From: Bordetella pseudohinzii | GTDB taxonomy: Bacteria > Pseudomonadota > Gammaproteobacteria > Burkholderiales > Burkholderiaceae_B | NCBI RefSeq assembly: GCF_000657795.2 | Contig: NZ_JHEP02000009.1 | Span: forward strand, 1-64,000 | Length of the DNA stretch: 64,000 nucleotides | Direction: 5' to 3' | Shown here: positions 8,483 through 19,864 of the stretch, in pieces | Numbering within the stretch: the first letter of the stretch is position 1 | Layout of the letters: each line of letters opens with the position of its first letter | Made by a program: the position numbers and the translations under genes | The notes under the pieces: model-generated | Told to the model about the DNA's origin: nothing | Databases searched by the model: none | Seen by the model: the letters and a program-made list of their open reading frames with translations, nothing else

Positions 8483-9598
8483 ATGAAGTTGTCGCAACGC
8501 TTTACCCCGCTAGCCGTCGCGATTGGCGCTCTGGCCCTGGCCGGCGCCGTGCACGCCGCCGATACCATCAAGATCGGTATTCCCCAGCCCATGACCGGTC
8601 CCAATACCCAATACGGCGACCAAATCCAGGCCGGCGCGCTGACCGCCATCGAGACCATCAACGCCAAAGGCGGCGTCAAGGGCAAGAAACTCGAACCCAT
8701 CCTGATCGATGACGGCTGCGAGCCCAAGCAGGCCGTGCCGGCCGCCAACCGCGTGGTCAATTCCGGCGCGAAGTTCGCCGTGGCCCATGCCTGCTCGGGC
8801 GTGACCGTGCCGGCCGTCAATGTCTACGAACAGGAAGGCATCGTCGGCATCACGCCGGGCGCGACCTCGCCCCTGGTGACCGACACGATCAAGCCGCACT
8901 ACTTCTTCCGCACGATCGGCCGCGATGACCAGCAAGGCCCGTTCGCGGCGCGCTACATCGCCAACACCATCAAGCCCAAGAAGGTCGCCGTGCTGCATGA
9001 CAAGCAGACCTACGGCTCGGGCGTGGCCAACCAGGTCAAGGCCACCCTGGAGAAGGAAAAGGTCAACGTCGCCCTGTTCGAAGGCATCAACGTCGGCGAC
9101 AGCGATTACTCGGCCATCATCACCAAGCTGAAATCGGCCGGCGTGGATTTCGTCTATTTCGGCGGCTACCACCCCGAGCTCGGGCTGCTGCTGCGCCAGT
9201 CGCGCGAGCAAGGCCTGAACGTCCAGTACATGGGTCCGGAAGGCACGGCCAACCAGGATCTGGTCGCCATCGCCGGCCCGGCCATCGACGGCCTGCTGGT
9301 GACGCTGCCCTCGGACTTCACCAAGCTGCCCGGCAACGAAGGCATCGTGAAGGCCTTCAAGGACGCCAAGCGCGATCCGGACGGCGCCTTCCAGATGCCG
9401 GCCTATGCCGCCGTGCAACTGCTGGCCGAAAGCATTACCGCGGTGGGCGAGGACCCCGCCAAGGTGGCCGATTATCTGCACAAGACGACTTTCAACACCG
9501 CCATCGGCAAAGTCGAGTACGACGCCAAGGGCGACCTGAAGGACTTCGAGTTCGCGGTCTTCAAGTGGGACAAGAACGGCAAGAAGACCCAGCTGTAA
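8483..9598 (+). CDS. livK: Branched-chain amino-acid ABC transporter binding protein
   Basis: A 371-residue LivJ/LivK protein. A signal peptide of about 24 residues ends GAVHAA-D, then IKIGIPQPMTGPNTQYGDQ opens the first lobe. GGGAG at about 8471 precedes the ATG. It heads a complete livKHMGF operon and should deliver Leu, Ile, Val or related amino acids to LivHM. It shares long conserved blocks with the orphan protein at 886-2010. A 12-bp hairpin follows before livH. Confidence 0.94.
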   Translation: MKLSQRFTPLAVAIGALALAGAVHAADTIKIGIPQPMTGPNTQYGDQIQAGALTAIETINAKGGVKGKKLEPILIDDGCEPKQAVPAANRVVNSGAKFAVAHACSGVTVPAVNVYEQEGIVGITPGATSPLVTDTIKPHYFFRTIGRDDQQGPFAARYIANTIKPKKVAVLHDKQTYGSGVANQVKATLEKEKVNVALFEGINVGDSDYSAIITKLKSAGVDFVYFGGYHPELGLLLRQSREQGLNVQYMGPEGTANQDLVAIAGPAIDGLLVTLPSDFTKLPGNEGIVKAFKDAKRDPDGAFQMPAYAAVQLLAESITAVGEDPAKVADYLHKTTFNTAIGKVEYDAKGDLKDFEFAVFKWDKNGKKTQL

Positions 9599-9647
9599 AC
9601 ACTCCGCGGGCCTGGCTATCCGCCAGCACCCTCCGCTGAGCCAAGGT

Positions 9648-9680
9648 TTCCGGCTCCGGGTGACACTACCGGAGCCGGAA
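9648..9680 (+). other. Intercistronic stem-loop between livK and livH
   Basis: TTCCGGCTCCGG (9648-9659) pairs perfectly with CCGGAGCCGGAA (9669-9680) around a 9-base loop. No T-run follows; the livH ribosome site TTGGAG comes 5 bases later. It occupies the same place, after the binding-protein gene, as the hairpin in the ugp operon. It probably protects the upstream message. Confidence 0.65.
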
Positions 9681-9700
9681 CTATTTGGAGCATTCGCAAT

Positions 9701-11861
<2,161 letters not shown>

Positions 11862-11865
<4 letters not shown>

Positions 11866-12629
11866 GTGAAACCCTGCTGAAAGTCTCCGGCCTGACCATG
11901 CGTTTCGGGGGCCTGCTGGCTGTCGACAGCGTGGCCTTCGAGGTCAAGCGCGATGAGGTCTTCGCGATCATCGGCCCCAACGGGGCCGGCAAGACCACGG
12001 TGTTCAATTGCGTGGGCGGCTTTTACAAGCCGAGCGCCGGCGATATCGTGATGGACGGCAAGTCCATCACCGGCCTGCCCAGCCACAAGGTGGCGCGCCA
12101 CGGCCTGGTGCGCACTTTCCAGAACGTGCGGCTGTTCAAGCAGCTGACCGTGCTGGAAAACCTGCTGGTGGCGCAACATACCCAGGTGGAGTCGCGCCTG
12201 CTGCCCGGCCTATTGAAGCTGAAGTCCTATCGCCAGGCCGAGGCCGACGCGCTGTCGCGCGCGGCGCAATGGCTGGATTTCATGGGCTTGCGCGAGCTGG
12301 CCAATCGAGAGGCCGGAAACCTGGCCTATGGCCACCAGCGCCGCCTGGAGATCGCGCGCTGCATGATCACCAAGCCGCGGCTGCTGATGCTGGACGAGCC
12401 GGCCGCCGGCCTGAACCCCCAGGAAAAACGCGATCTGCAGCAGCTGATCGATCAACTGCGCCGCGAGTTCGGCGTGGCCGTGCTGCTGATCGAGCATGAT
12501 ATGAGCCTCATCATGGGTATTTCCGACCGCATCCTGGTCATGGAGCACGGCAAGCCCATCACCACGGGCACCCCCGACGCGGTGCGCAATGATCCGCGCG
12601 TCATCAAGGCCTATCTGGGGGAAGAATAA
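11862..12629 (+). CDS. livG: Branched-chain amino-acid ABC ATPase LivG
   Basis: A 255-residue cytoplasmic ATPase. Walker [10 protein letters not shown] is near residue 38, the helical region has [13 protein letters not shown], the signature is represented by [13 protein letters not shown] (LivG-type YG variant of LSGGQ), and Walker B is [13 protein letters not shown]. The C-terminal tail ending VIKAYLGEE is typical of LivG. The ATG overlaps the livM stop and the TAA abuts the ATG of livF. Confidence 0.95.
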
Positions 12630-13331
<702 letters not shown>

Positions 13332-13352
13332 TCGTCCCCGGCCTGTTGCAAG

Positions 13353-13380
13353 CCCGCGCCCATGGCGCGGGTTTTTTTTT
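13353..13380 (+). terminator. Rho-independent terminator of the livKHMGF operon
   Basis: CCCGCGC (13353-13359) pairs with GCGCGGG across a short loop and is followed by nine T residues, 21 bases after the livF stop. Confidence 0.92.
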
Positions 13381-13392
13381 GGGCGCCGCGGA

Positions 13393-14136
13393 TCAGGCCG
13401 TCAGGGTGTCGGCGGCGAGATTGTGCGCTTGGTAATGGGCGATGGCCGCCTGGGCCAGGGCATCGATGGAGTCGGTCAGGGGAATGCCCAGGCTTTTGCG
13501 CAGCACATGCGGCACGGCCAGCGGCAGTTCGGTGCAGCCCAGCACCACGGCGTCGGCGCCGCGCATGCGCAGCCGGTTGATGCACTCGGCGGCCGGCGCG
13601 AAGGAGGCTTCGAGCTGGTTGCCCTTGACCGCGCGTATCGAGCCCATGCAGAGCGTGTCGATCTCTTCTTCGGTCGGGACGATGCAGGTGTAGCCGTGCT
13701 TCTCCAGGGTTTGCTGGTACAGACCCAGCGCCAGGGTGGCGGCCGTGCCCATCAGGCCGATGCGGCCGCGCGTGATGCCTTGGCGGCGCAGGTCTTCGGC
13801 GACGGCTTCGATGATGTGCAGCACTTCGCATTCGGAAGCCTGGGCCATCTGCTCGTACCAGAGGTGGGCGGTGTTGCAAGGCACGGCGATAAGGCGCGCG
13901 CCGGCGTCGTTGAGCATGCGGATGCCGCGCAGCATCGCGGGCCAGGGGTCGGCGCCGCCATACAGCCGGGCCGTGCTGCGGTCCGGGATGCGGGGGTCAT
14001 TCAGGAGCAGGGTGGGGATGTGCTGCTGATCGACGCTGGCCGGGGTCAGGGCCGCCAGGCGCATGGCGAATGCGGCGCCCGCAAGCGGGCCCATGCCCCC
14101 GAGTACGCCCAAGTAACAAGAAGCGGAGTGATTCAT
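13393..14136 (-). CDS. Aspartate/glutamate racemase family protein
   Basis: A 247-residue PLP-independent racemase. YLGVLGGMGPLAGAAF opens the protein as in aspartate racemases. The two catalytic cysteines are in VPCNTAH (about residue 86) and LGCTELPL (about residue 200). It should invert L-Asp or L-Glu for D-amino-acid supply or turnover. It converges on the liv operon with the terminator between. Substrate choice between Asp, Glu or another amino acid is not decided by these motifs. No strong ribosome site is visible. Confidence 0.88.
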   Translation of the reverse strand: MNHSASCYLGVLGGMGPLAGAAFAMRLAALTPASVDQQHIPTLLLNDPRIPDRSTARLYGGADPWPAMLRGIRMLNDAGARLIAVPCNTAHLWYEQMAQASECEVLHIIEAVAEDLRRQGITRGRIGLMGTAATLALGLYQQTLEKHGYTCIVPTEEEIDTLCMGSIRAVKGNQLEASFAPAAECINRLRMRGADAVVLGCTELPLAVPHVLRKSLGIPLTDSIDALAQAAIAHYQAHNLAADTLTA

Positions 14137-14153
14137 GACAAAGCGGTGAAACA

Positions 14154-14196
14154 GACGGGCGGATCGCCCGTCTTGTAACGGCTGTCCGGGACAGCC
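14154..14196 (-). promoter_or_regulatory. Paired stem-loops ahead of the racemase gene
   Basis: GACGGGCG (14154-14161) pairs with CGCCCGTC (14165-14172), and GGCTGTCC (14180-14187) with GGACAGCC (14189-14196). They lie 18-60 bases upstream of the racemase ATG and downstream of the GST gene. The first could be a leader structure or a weak terminator for the GST gene; no long T-run follows. Confidence 0.35.
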
Positions 14197-14298
14197 GGCC
14201 AGGTCGGCCAGCCTGTTGACACAAAAGGGGACAGGCTCTGCCGATCAAAACTACCGCTTCATCATACTGCGGAGTGGCTGATTTTGCCAGGGTTTACC

Positions 14299-15024
14299 CT
14301 AGGTTTGCTGCGTGGGCTTGTCGTCCAGCTCGACATAGTGGCGAAAAAGGTCCGCGCCCATGGCCAGGCGCCGCGGGCTGGTGAGGTAGGCCTGCAATTC
14401 GGGCAGATTGGCCACCCGGTCATGCAGGGCCATGACTTGCGGATAGTCGCGCGCGATCATGGCCATCCGATGCGGAAAGGCATAGAGCAGGCCAAAGATC
14501 ACGTGATAGAGGGACAGATCTACATAGCTCCAGCGCTCGCCACCGGCCAGCCAGCCGCCGCCGCCGGACAGGGCGCGCTCGAAATAAGCCAGGTATTTAG
14601 GCATTCTTTCCTTGCGGAAATAGGCCGCGCGGCGCAGGGCCTCGGTCTGCTGGTCTTCGTAGTACAGGCTGGCGGCGATGGGGTGGTGGACATCATGCGC
14701 CTCGGCCACGATGTCGGCGATGGTCAGCTGCAATTGGTTGACCCAGAGGCGGCCGGGGAGATCGGCCGGCGCCAGGCCGTGGCGCTCGCCCAGGAAATAC
14801 AGGATGTTGGCCGTCTGGCCCAGGGTCATGCCCTCGGCCACCAGATAGGGCGGGGCAAAGGGTGGATGCTGGCGGGTGCGCAGCATGTCCTCGATCAGGC
14901 CCTGGCTGCCCACCTGGGGCTCGCGGGCGCAGTCGCGGTAGGGGATGTTGGCGGCCTCCAGGGCCAGCCGCACGAATTCGCCCCGTCCGGGGATATCGCT
15001 CCAATACCAGAGTTCATAGCTCAT
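14299..15024 (-). CDS. Glutathione S-transferase family protein
   Basis: A 241-residue soluble protein. The N-terminal thioredoxin-like domain begins YELWYWSDIPGRGEFVRLAL; the W-x-D-x-x-GRGE pattern resembles sigma/mu-like GSTs. The second half is the all-helical GST C-domain. I chose the ATG at 15024 because the GST fold starts there; the open frame upstream has no domain. It is one of three GST-family genes within 3.3 kb. Substrate is unknown. Confidence 0.85.
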   Translation of the reverse strand: MSYELWYWSDIPGRGEFVRLALEAANIPYRDCAREPQVGSQGLIEDMLRTRQHPPFAPPYLVAEGMTLGQTANILYFLGERHGLAPADLPGRLWVNQLQLTIADIVAEAHDVHHPIAASLYYEDQQTEALRRAAYFRKERMPKYLAYFERALSGGGGWLAGGERWSYVDLSLYHVIFGLLYAFPHRMAMIARDYPQVMALHDRVANLPELQAYLTSPRRLAMGADLFRHYVELDDKPTQQT

Positions 15025-15106
15025 GCAGCGCTCCGCGAGGCGCGGGCCGGCCGCGCCTATGTTGCCGGGGCGGACCCCCCGGGGGCCGCCCGCCCGTGAC
15101 CGGCCG

Positions 15107-15721
15107 TCAGGCCAGGCCTTCCGCCTTGAGCACGGCCTGGACCTTGGGGTCGGCTTCCATGCGCTTGAAGAAGGCGGCCAGCCCATCATAGCCGCTCAGG
15201 TCGATGGACTTGGCATGCGCCCAGCGCAGTACGACGTAAAGGTAGGCATCGGCAATGCTGTGCTGCGCGCCGGTCAGGTAGGGGCGGCCGTTCAGACGGT
15301 CGTTGATGATGCCGAAGAGCACGCGCAACTGGCGCGCGGCGCTGGCGCGCAGGGCATTCTGGCCGGCTTCGTCTTCGATGTAGCGCTGGGCGCCAAAGAT
15401 CAGCGAGAAGGTCTTGTGCAGGTCGGAGTTGATCAGGCCCAGCCAGCGGCGCGTCTCGGCGCGGCCGGCCGCGCTGCCGTCGCCCATCAGCCCGGCTTCC
15501 GGGACCGATTCGGCCAGGTATTCGAGAATGGCGGTGTTCTGGGTGAGCACCAGATCGCCGTCCACCAGGGCGGGCACCGCGCCCAGCGGATTGATCTTCA
15601 GGAACTCAGGGCCCTTGAGGGCTTCGCGGCTGAGCATCTGCGTTTCATAGGGCTTGCCGGTCCATTCGAGGACGATGTGGTCGGCCAGCGAACAGGCGCC
15701 GGGCATGTAGTACAGTTTCAT
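15107..15721 (-). CDS. Glutathione S-transferase
   Basis: A 204-residue beta-class-like GST. MKLYYMPGACSLADHI carries the characteristic N-terminal Tyr5 and the Cys/Ser pair near residues 10-11. The cis-Pro region NPLGAVPALVDGDLVLTQN and the C-terminal helical domain with HSIADAYLYVVLRW are intact. Length fits the bacterial class (about 200 aa). Such enzymes conjugate or carry glutathione in detoxification. The 82-base gap to the next GST gene allows co-transcription. Confidence 0.92.
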   Translation of the reverse strand: MKLYYMPGACSLADHIVLEWTGKPYETQMLSREALKGPEFLKINPLGAVPALVDGDLVLTQNTAILEYLAESVPEAGLMGDGSAAGRAETRRWLGLINSDLHKTFSLIFGAQRYIEDEAGQNALRASAARQLRVLFGIINDRLNGRPYLTGAQHSIADAYLYVVLRWAHAKSIDLSGYDGLAAFFKRMEADPKVQAVLKAEGLA

Positions 15722-15826
15722 TGAGCGTGGTCTCCCAAAAGAGGACGTATCTTGTCCAGCGCATATGGTACGCCTGGTGGAGACGGCGTGTTCACACGCA
15801 TCCGACACCTGTCGCGGGGAGGTCTC

Positions 15827-16948
15827 ATGTTGTGTCACTGCTTCGGCCGGATGGTCCTGGCGATCGGCTTTTTGTCCCTGGGGTTGGCCCAGGCGGCGCC
15901 GGCGAAAGTGCGGGTCAGCGAGGTCGCAAGCGGCCTGTCCCATCCCTGGGCCCTGGCTTTCCTGCCGGAGGGCTCGGCGCTCATCACGGAAAGGACGGGC
16001 AGCCTGCGTCTGCTGCGCGGCGGCAGCCTGTCGCCGCCGATCTCGGGCCTGCCCAAGGTCCATGCCGAGGGGCAGGGCGGGCTGCTCGATGTGGCGCTGT
16101 CGCCGGGTTTCGCCCAGGACCGGCTGGTCTATCTGAGCTATGCCGAAGCCGGCGACGGCAAGAGCGGCACCGCCGTGGGCCGCGGCCGCCTGTCGGAGGA
16201 CGGCAAGGCGCTGACGGGCTTTACCGTCATCTTCCGCCAGCAGCCCAAGCTGTCGCGCGGACAGCACTATGGCTCGCGCCTGGCCTTTGACCGGCAGGGC
16301 AATCTCTTCGTATCCCTGGGCGAGAACAACCAACGGCCCACCGCGCAGGACCTGGACAAGCTGCAGGGCAAGATCGTGCGCCTGCGAGCCGATGGCGCGG
16401 TGCCCGAGGACAATCCTTTCCGCGCCGACAAGCGGGCCCGGCCGGAGATCTGGTCATACGGGCATCGCAATCCCCAGGGCCTGGCCTTCAATCCCTGGAG
16501 CGGCGCGCTCTGGGAGCACGAGCATGGCCCGCGCGGCGGAGACGAGGTCAATATCATCCAGCGCGGCGGCAACTATGGCTGGCCCCTGGCCACCCATGGC
16601 ATCAATTATTCCGGCCTCAAGATTCCCGAGGCCCAGGGGACGAGCCTGGCCGGCGGGGTGGACCCGCTCTACTGGTGGGAGAAATCCCCGGCCATTTCCG
16701 GCATGGCTTTCTATGACGCCCAGGCCTATCCCCAATGGCGGCACTCGCTCTTTATCGGCGCCCTGGCCGATCAGGCGCTGATCCGGCTGAGCCTGGAGGG
16801 CGACAAGGTGGTGGCCGAAGAACGGCTGCTCAAGGACCGCGGGGCGCGTATCCGCGATGTGCGGGTGGGGCCCGACGGCGCGGTCTATGTCCTGACCGAT
16901 GCGCCGCAGGGCGCCTTGCTGCGCGTGACGCCGGGAGAGGAAAAATGA
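15827..16948 (+). CDS. PQQ-dependent sugar dehydrogenase-like secreted protein (YliI/GDH-B family)
   Basis: A 373-residue six-bladed beta-propeller of the soluble glucose/sorbosone dehydrogenase family. A signal peptide (about residues 1-22, ending GLAQAA) directs it to the periplasm. GLSHPWALAFLPEG starts blade one, and GHRNPQGLAFNP and EHEHGPRGGDEVN are the family cofactor/metal site motifs. GGGAGG precedes the ATG. It oxidises aldose sugars in E. coli YliI. The stop overlaps the start of the following GST-like gene (ATGA). Confidence 0.9.
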   Translation: MLCHCFGRMVLAIGFLSLGLAQAAPAKVRVSEVASGLSHPWALAFLPEGSALITERTGSLRLLRGGSLSPPISGLPKVHAEGQGGLLDVALSPGFAQDRLVYLSYAEAGDGKSGTAVGRGRLSEDGKALTGFTVIFRQQPKLSRGQHYGSRLAFDRQGNLFVSLGENNQRPTAQDLDKLQGKIVRLRADGAVPEDNPFRADKRARPEIWSYGHRNPQGLAFNPWSGALWEHEHGPRGGDEVNIIQRGGNYGWPLATHGINYSGLKIPEAQGTSLAGGVDPLYWWEKSPAISGMAFYDAQAYPQWRHSLFIGALADQALIRLSLEGDKVVAEERLLKDRGARIRDVRVGPDGAVYVLTDAPQGALLRVTPGEEK

Positions 16949-17580
16949 GCGATATGGAATTGATAGGCTCGCGCGGCTGCGGCTCGGCCATTGTGGAGAT
17001 GGCGCTGGAACAGGCCAATATGCCCTATCGCCTGACCGACCTGCCTTATCTCAAGCCCGGCCCGGGCCGCGACCGCCTCCTGAGCCTGAACACCGCCGGG
17101 CAGGTGCCCACGCTGGTCCTGCCCGATGGGCAGGTGATGACCGAGAGCGCGGCCATCATGCTGCATCTGAACGATATCGCGCCGGCGGCCGGCTTGATCC
17201 CGCCCAAGGGGCAGGAGCGCGCGCGCTGCTGGAATCTGTTGATCCGGCTGGTGTCGTCCATCTACCCGACTTTTACCTATTCCGACATCCCGGAGAACTG
17301 GACGACGGCGGGCCCGCCGGCGCAGCGCCTGCGCCAGACCGTGCGCCAGCGGCGTGAGCAGCTCTGGCGCGAGTTCGAGTCGCAGACCGGCGAGCCCCAT
17401 GTGCTGGGCCGCCGCTACTCCGTGCTGGATCTCTATGTGGCCGTGATGACCCATTGGTATCCGGGGCGGGCCTGGTTCGAGGCCGAATGCCCCAGGATCC
17501 ACGCCGCCGCCTTGCGCGCGGCCGAGTCCCCGGTGGTGGCGGGGGTGCTCGCGCGGCATTTTGATCCGCCCCTGGAGTGA
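16945..17580 (+). CDS. GST-like protein
   Basis: A 211-residue protein with a thioredoxin-like N-domain (IGSRGCGSAIVEMALEQA, then AGQVPTLVLPDGQ with the cis-Pro and ESAAIMLHL with the glutathione-binding Glu-Ser). A helical GST C-domain follows, with YSVLDLYVAVMTHW. The start codon overlaps the sugar-dehydrogenase stop by 4 bases, so the two are translationally coupled. The stop abuts the stop of the convergent exporter gene with no gap. Confidence 0.88.
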   Translation: MSDMELIGSRGCGSAIVEMALEQANMPYRLTDLPYLKPGPGRDRLLSLNTAGQVPTLVLPDGQVMTESAAIMLHLNDIAPAAGLIPPKGQERARCWNLLIRLVSSIYPTFTYSDIPENWTTAGPPAQRLRQTVRQRREQLWREFESQTGEPHVLGRRYSVLDLYVAVMTHWYPGRAWFEAECPRIHAAALRAAESPVVAGVLARHFDPPLE

Positions 17581-18477
17581 TCAGGCGCGGCGGCGCTTGC
17601 CGGTTTCGCGCCAGGCGATGTACAGGCCGCTGCCGGCGATGAACACGGCGCCGATGGTGGCCGAGGCTTCGGGCTTTTCGTTCCAGATGAGCCAGCCCAG
17701 CAGCGTGGCCCACAGCAGGCCGGTGTAATCAAAGGGCGCCACCACCGAGGCCGGGCCGATGCGAAAGCCCTGGGTGATGAGCGTCAGGCCCAGCGTGCTG
17801 AACAGGGCCACGCCGGCAAACAGCGGCAGGTCCACCAGGCGCGGCGTGTCCCAGAACCAGGGCACGAGGGCGGCGCTGCACACCAGCTGGCCCGCCACGA
17901 TATAGACCATGGTGGTCAGCATGCCTTCACCTTGGCCGATGGCGCGCGCCGTGATCATCATGACGGCGTAGAGCAGGGCGGTGACCAGGGGCAGCAGGGC
18001 GGCCAGCTGGAAGCTCGCCGAGCCCGGGCGCACGATCACCAGCACGCCGGCAAAACCGGCAGCCACGGCCAGCCAGCGCCGGCCATCGACGTTTTCTTTC
18101 AGGAAGAATACCGACAGCGCCGTGACGAACAGCGGCGCGGCAAAGGCGATGGCGGTGTTCTCGGCCAGGGGCAGATAGCTCAGCCCCAGGTAGAAGCACG
18201 TGGCCGACAGGATGTTGATCGCGCCGCGCAGCAGGTGGATGCCGGGATGGCGGGTGCGCAGGCTGCGCCGCCCGCCCAGGCCGACCGCCAGCAGCAGCAC
18301 GAAGGGCGAGGCGATCAGCGCGCGCAGGAAGAGGATCTGGATGGGCGCATAGTGCGCGCCCAGCCACTTGGCCTGGGCGTCGCTCAGGGTGAGACAGAAA
18401 ATCCCCGCCACGACGCAGGCGATGCCCGCCAGCGGGCCCGCGCTCCGGCCGGGCGCCTGGGAAGGTGCGGCGGCCAT
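17581..18477 (-). CDS. EamA/DMT-family transporter
   Basis: A 298-residue inner-membrane protein with ten hydrophobic segments in two EamA halves (about 20-150 and 165-290). SDAQAKWLGAHYAPIQILFLRAL in the first half and TLGLTLITQGFRIGPASVVAPFDY in the second are typical of drug/metabolite transporters of the S-adenosylmethionine/RhaT-like set. It is likely an exporter of a metabolite. The substrate is not apparent. Confidence 0.88.
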   Translation of the reverse strand: MAAAPSQAPGRSAGPLAGIACVVAGIFCLTLSDAQAKWLGAHYAPIQILFLRALIASPFVLLLAVGLGGRRSLRTRHPGIHLLRGAINILSATCFYLGLSYLPLAENTAIAFAAPLFVTALSVFFLKENVDGRRWLAVAAGFAGVLVIVRPGSASFQLAALLPLVTALLYAVMMITARAIGQGEGMLTTMVYIVAGQLVCSAALVPWFWDTPRLVDLPLFAGVALFSTLGLTLITQGFRIGPASVVAPFDYTGLLWATLLGWLIWNEKPEASATIGAVFIAGSGLYIAWRETGKRRRA

Positions 18478-18481
18478 GGCG

Positions 18482-18859
18482 TTACAGGGGATGGCGCCAG
18501 ACGGTCCAGGCGATCAAGGCCCAGGACAGCAGAAAAGCCACCCCGCCCAGCGGTGTGATGGCGCCCAGGATGCGGGTGCCGGTGCCCGCCAGGAGATACA
18601 GGCTGCCGCTGAAGAGCACGATGCCGGCGAACATGAGCCAGCCGGCCACTGGCAGCAGGCCCGAGGTGTAGCGCGTGGCCAGCCAGGCCACGGCCAGCAG
18701 GCCCAGCGCATGGATCAGGTGATAGAGCACGCCGGTCTGCCAGACGGCGAGCATGTCCGGATCCAGCACCCGTTTCAGGCCATGCGCTCCGAATGCGCCC
18801 GCGCCCACGGCGATGATCATATTGAGGGCGGCAAGAACGATGAAGGGGCGGTCTGGCAT
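18482..18859 (-). CDS. DUF423 small membrane protein (YgdD-like)
   Basis: A 125-residue protein with four hydrophobic segments. AVGAGAFGAHGLKR near the N-terminus and the glycine-rich GTGTRILGAITPLGGVAFL near the end are DUF423 hallmarks. I took the ATG at 18859, where the family N-terminus begins. It ends 4 bases before the EamA gene start, so the pair may be one transcript. Function is unknown in the family. Confidence 0.88.
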   Translation of the reverse strand: MPDRPFIVLAALNMIIAVGAGAFGAHGLKRVLDPDMLAVWQTGVLYHLIHALGLLAVAWLATRYTSGLLPVAGWLMFAGIVLFSGSLYLLAGTGTRILGAITPLGGVAFLLSWALIAWTVWRHPL

Positions 18860-18937
18860 GGAATCCTCGGGTATTGCAGTGGCGGCGGGCCGCGACGGTG
18901 GGGCTATCATAGGACGCTTGTGTGCAAGGATAGCAGT

Positions 18938-19324
18938 GTGACCGAGAAGCTGAGATTGGACAAATGGCTATGGGCGGCGCGTTTCTACAAGACGCGCAGC
19001 CTGGCGGCCGATGAAATCGGGCGCGGGCGCGTGCTGGTCAATGATCAGCTCGCCAAGCCGGCGCGCGAAGTGGCGCCCGGCGACCGGGTCAGGGTGCGCA
19101 AGGAAGACCCGGCCATCGAGGTCTGGGTGCGCGGCGTGAGCGCGGTGCGCGGGCCGGCGCCGGCGGCGCGGCTGCTGTACGAAGAAACACCCGCGAGCCA
19201 GGCCGCGCGCGAGCAGGCCGCCGAAATGCGCCGCCTGGCGCCGGAGCCCGCCCGCGACATTGCCGACGGCCGGCCCACCAAGCGCGACCGCCGCGTCATC
19301 GACGCCTGGCGCGGCAAGCGCTGA
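18938..19324 (+). CDS. hslR: Hsp15-like S4-domain RNA-binding protein
   Basis: A 128-residue protein. The S4 domain lies at residues 1-65 (KLRLDKWLWAARFYKTRSLA ... GRVLVNDQLAKPAREVAPGD). A basic tail ends in DRRVIDAWRGKR. Hsp15 recycles stalled 50S subunits that still carry nascent chain. The start is GTG at 18938 with AAGGA at 18926-18930. It diverges from the DUF423 gene. Confidence 0.92.
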   Translation: MTEKLRLDKWLWAARFYKTRSLAADEIGRGRVLVNDQLAKPAREVAPGDRVRVRKEDPAIEVWVRGVSAVRGPAPAARLLYEETPASQAAREQAAEMRRLAPEPARDIADGRPTKRDRRVIDAWRGKR

Positions 19325-19348
19325 ATGCTCCCGGCGCCTCCCATTTGG

Positions 19349-19372
19349 TATAAAATATATTCCAATCGGAAT
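19349..19372. promoter_or_regulatory. Promoter/operator candidate of the Xre-RES module
   Basis: TATAAAAT (19349-19356) resembles a -10 box. Directly after it, ATTCC (19359-19363) and GGAAT (19368-19372) form an inverted repeat with a 4-base centre. It lies 28 bases before the antitoxin ATG. Autoregulation by the Xre antitoxin binding such a repeat is common for this toxin-antitoxin class. No good -35 is visible. Confidence 0.5.
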
Positions 19373-19399
19373 TTACTTGCCTCGTGCCGGAGAATCCTC

Positions 19400-19864
19400 A
19401 TGTCAGTCGCGCTTGCCAGCACCACCGAGCAGCCTGCCCGCCGCCGCGCCGGCAAGACTTCGCCTAAGACCTTTCTTGCGCTGGTCGATTCGGCCTTGCC
19501 GGACCTGGCCCGCGAGGTAGGCCGCGGCTTGTCGCCGCGGCTGGTCGACGACGCGGCGGATTTCCTGCAGGTCAGCAAGGCCGAGATCATGGCCATCACC
19601 GAGGTCAAGGCGGCTTCCCTGTCGCGCTGGAGCCGCGAGGGGCAGCCCCTGCCCATGGGCGAGTCGGATCGCCTGGCGCGGGTGGCGCGGGTGACGCGCC
19701 TGGCGCGCCAGTTGTTGGGCAGCGCCGAGGAGGCCGTGCAGTGGCTCAATACGCCGGTGCCCGCCCTGGGCAATGTGCGTCCGCTGTCGCTGCTGACCTC
19801 GGATGCCGGCAGCCGCATGGTGGAAGACACGCTGGCCCGTTCGGCGGCCGGAGTCCTGGCTTGA
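19400..19864 (+). CDS. Antitoxin, Xre/MbcA/ParS toxin-binding domain protein
   Basis: A 154-residue protein. Residues about 45-95 form a Xre-like helix-turn-helix region (DFLQVSKAEIMAITEVKAASLSRW), and the C-terminal ~55 residues are the DUF2384 toxin-binding domain (QLLGSAEEAVQWLNTPVPALGN). The family partners a RES toxin and blocks its active site. I chose the ATG at 19400 with GGAG at 19389-19392. An in-frame ATG at 19325 would add 25 residues over the probable operator. The stop overlaps the toxin start. Confidence 0.92.
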   Translation: MSVALASTTEQPARRRAGKTSPKTFLALVDSALPDLAREVGRGLSPRLVDDAADFLQVSKAEIMAITEVKAASLSRWSREGQPLPMGESDRLARVARVTRLARQLLGSAEEAVQWLNTPVPALGNVRPLSLLTSDAGSRMVEDTLARSAAGVLA

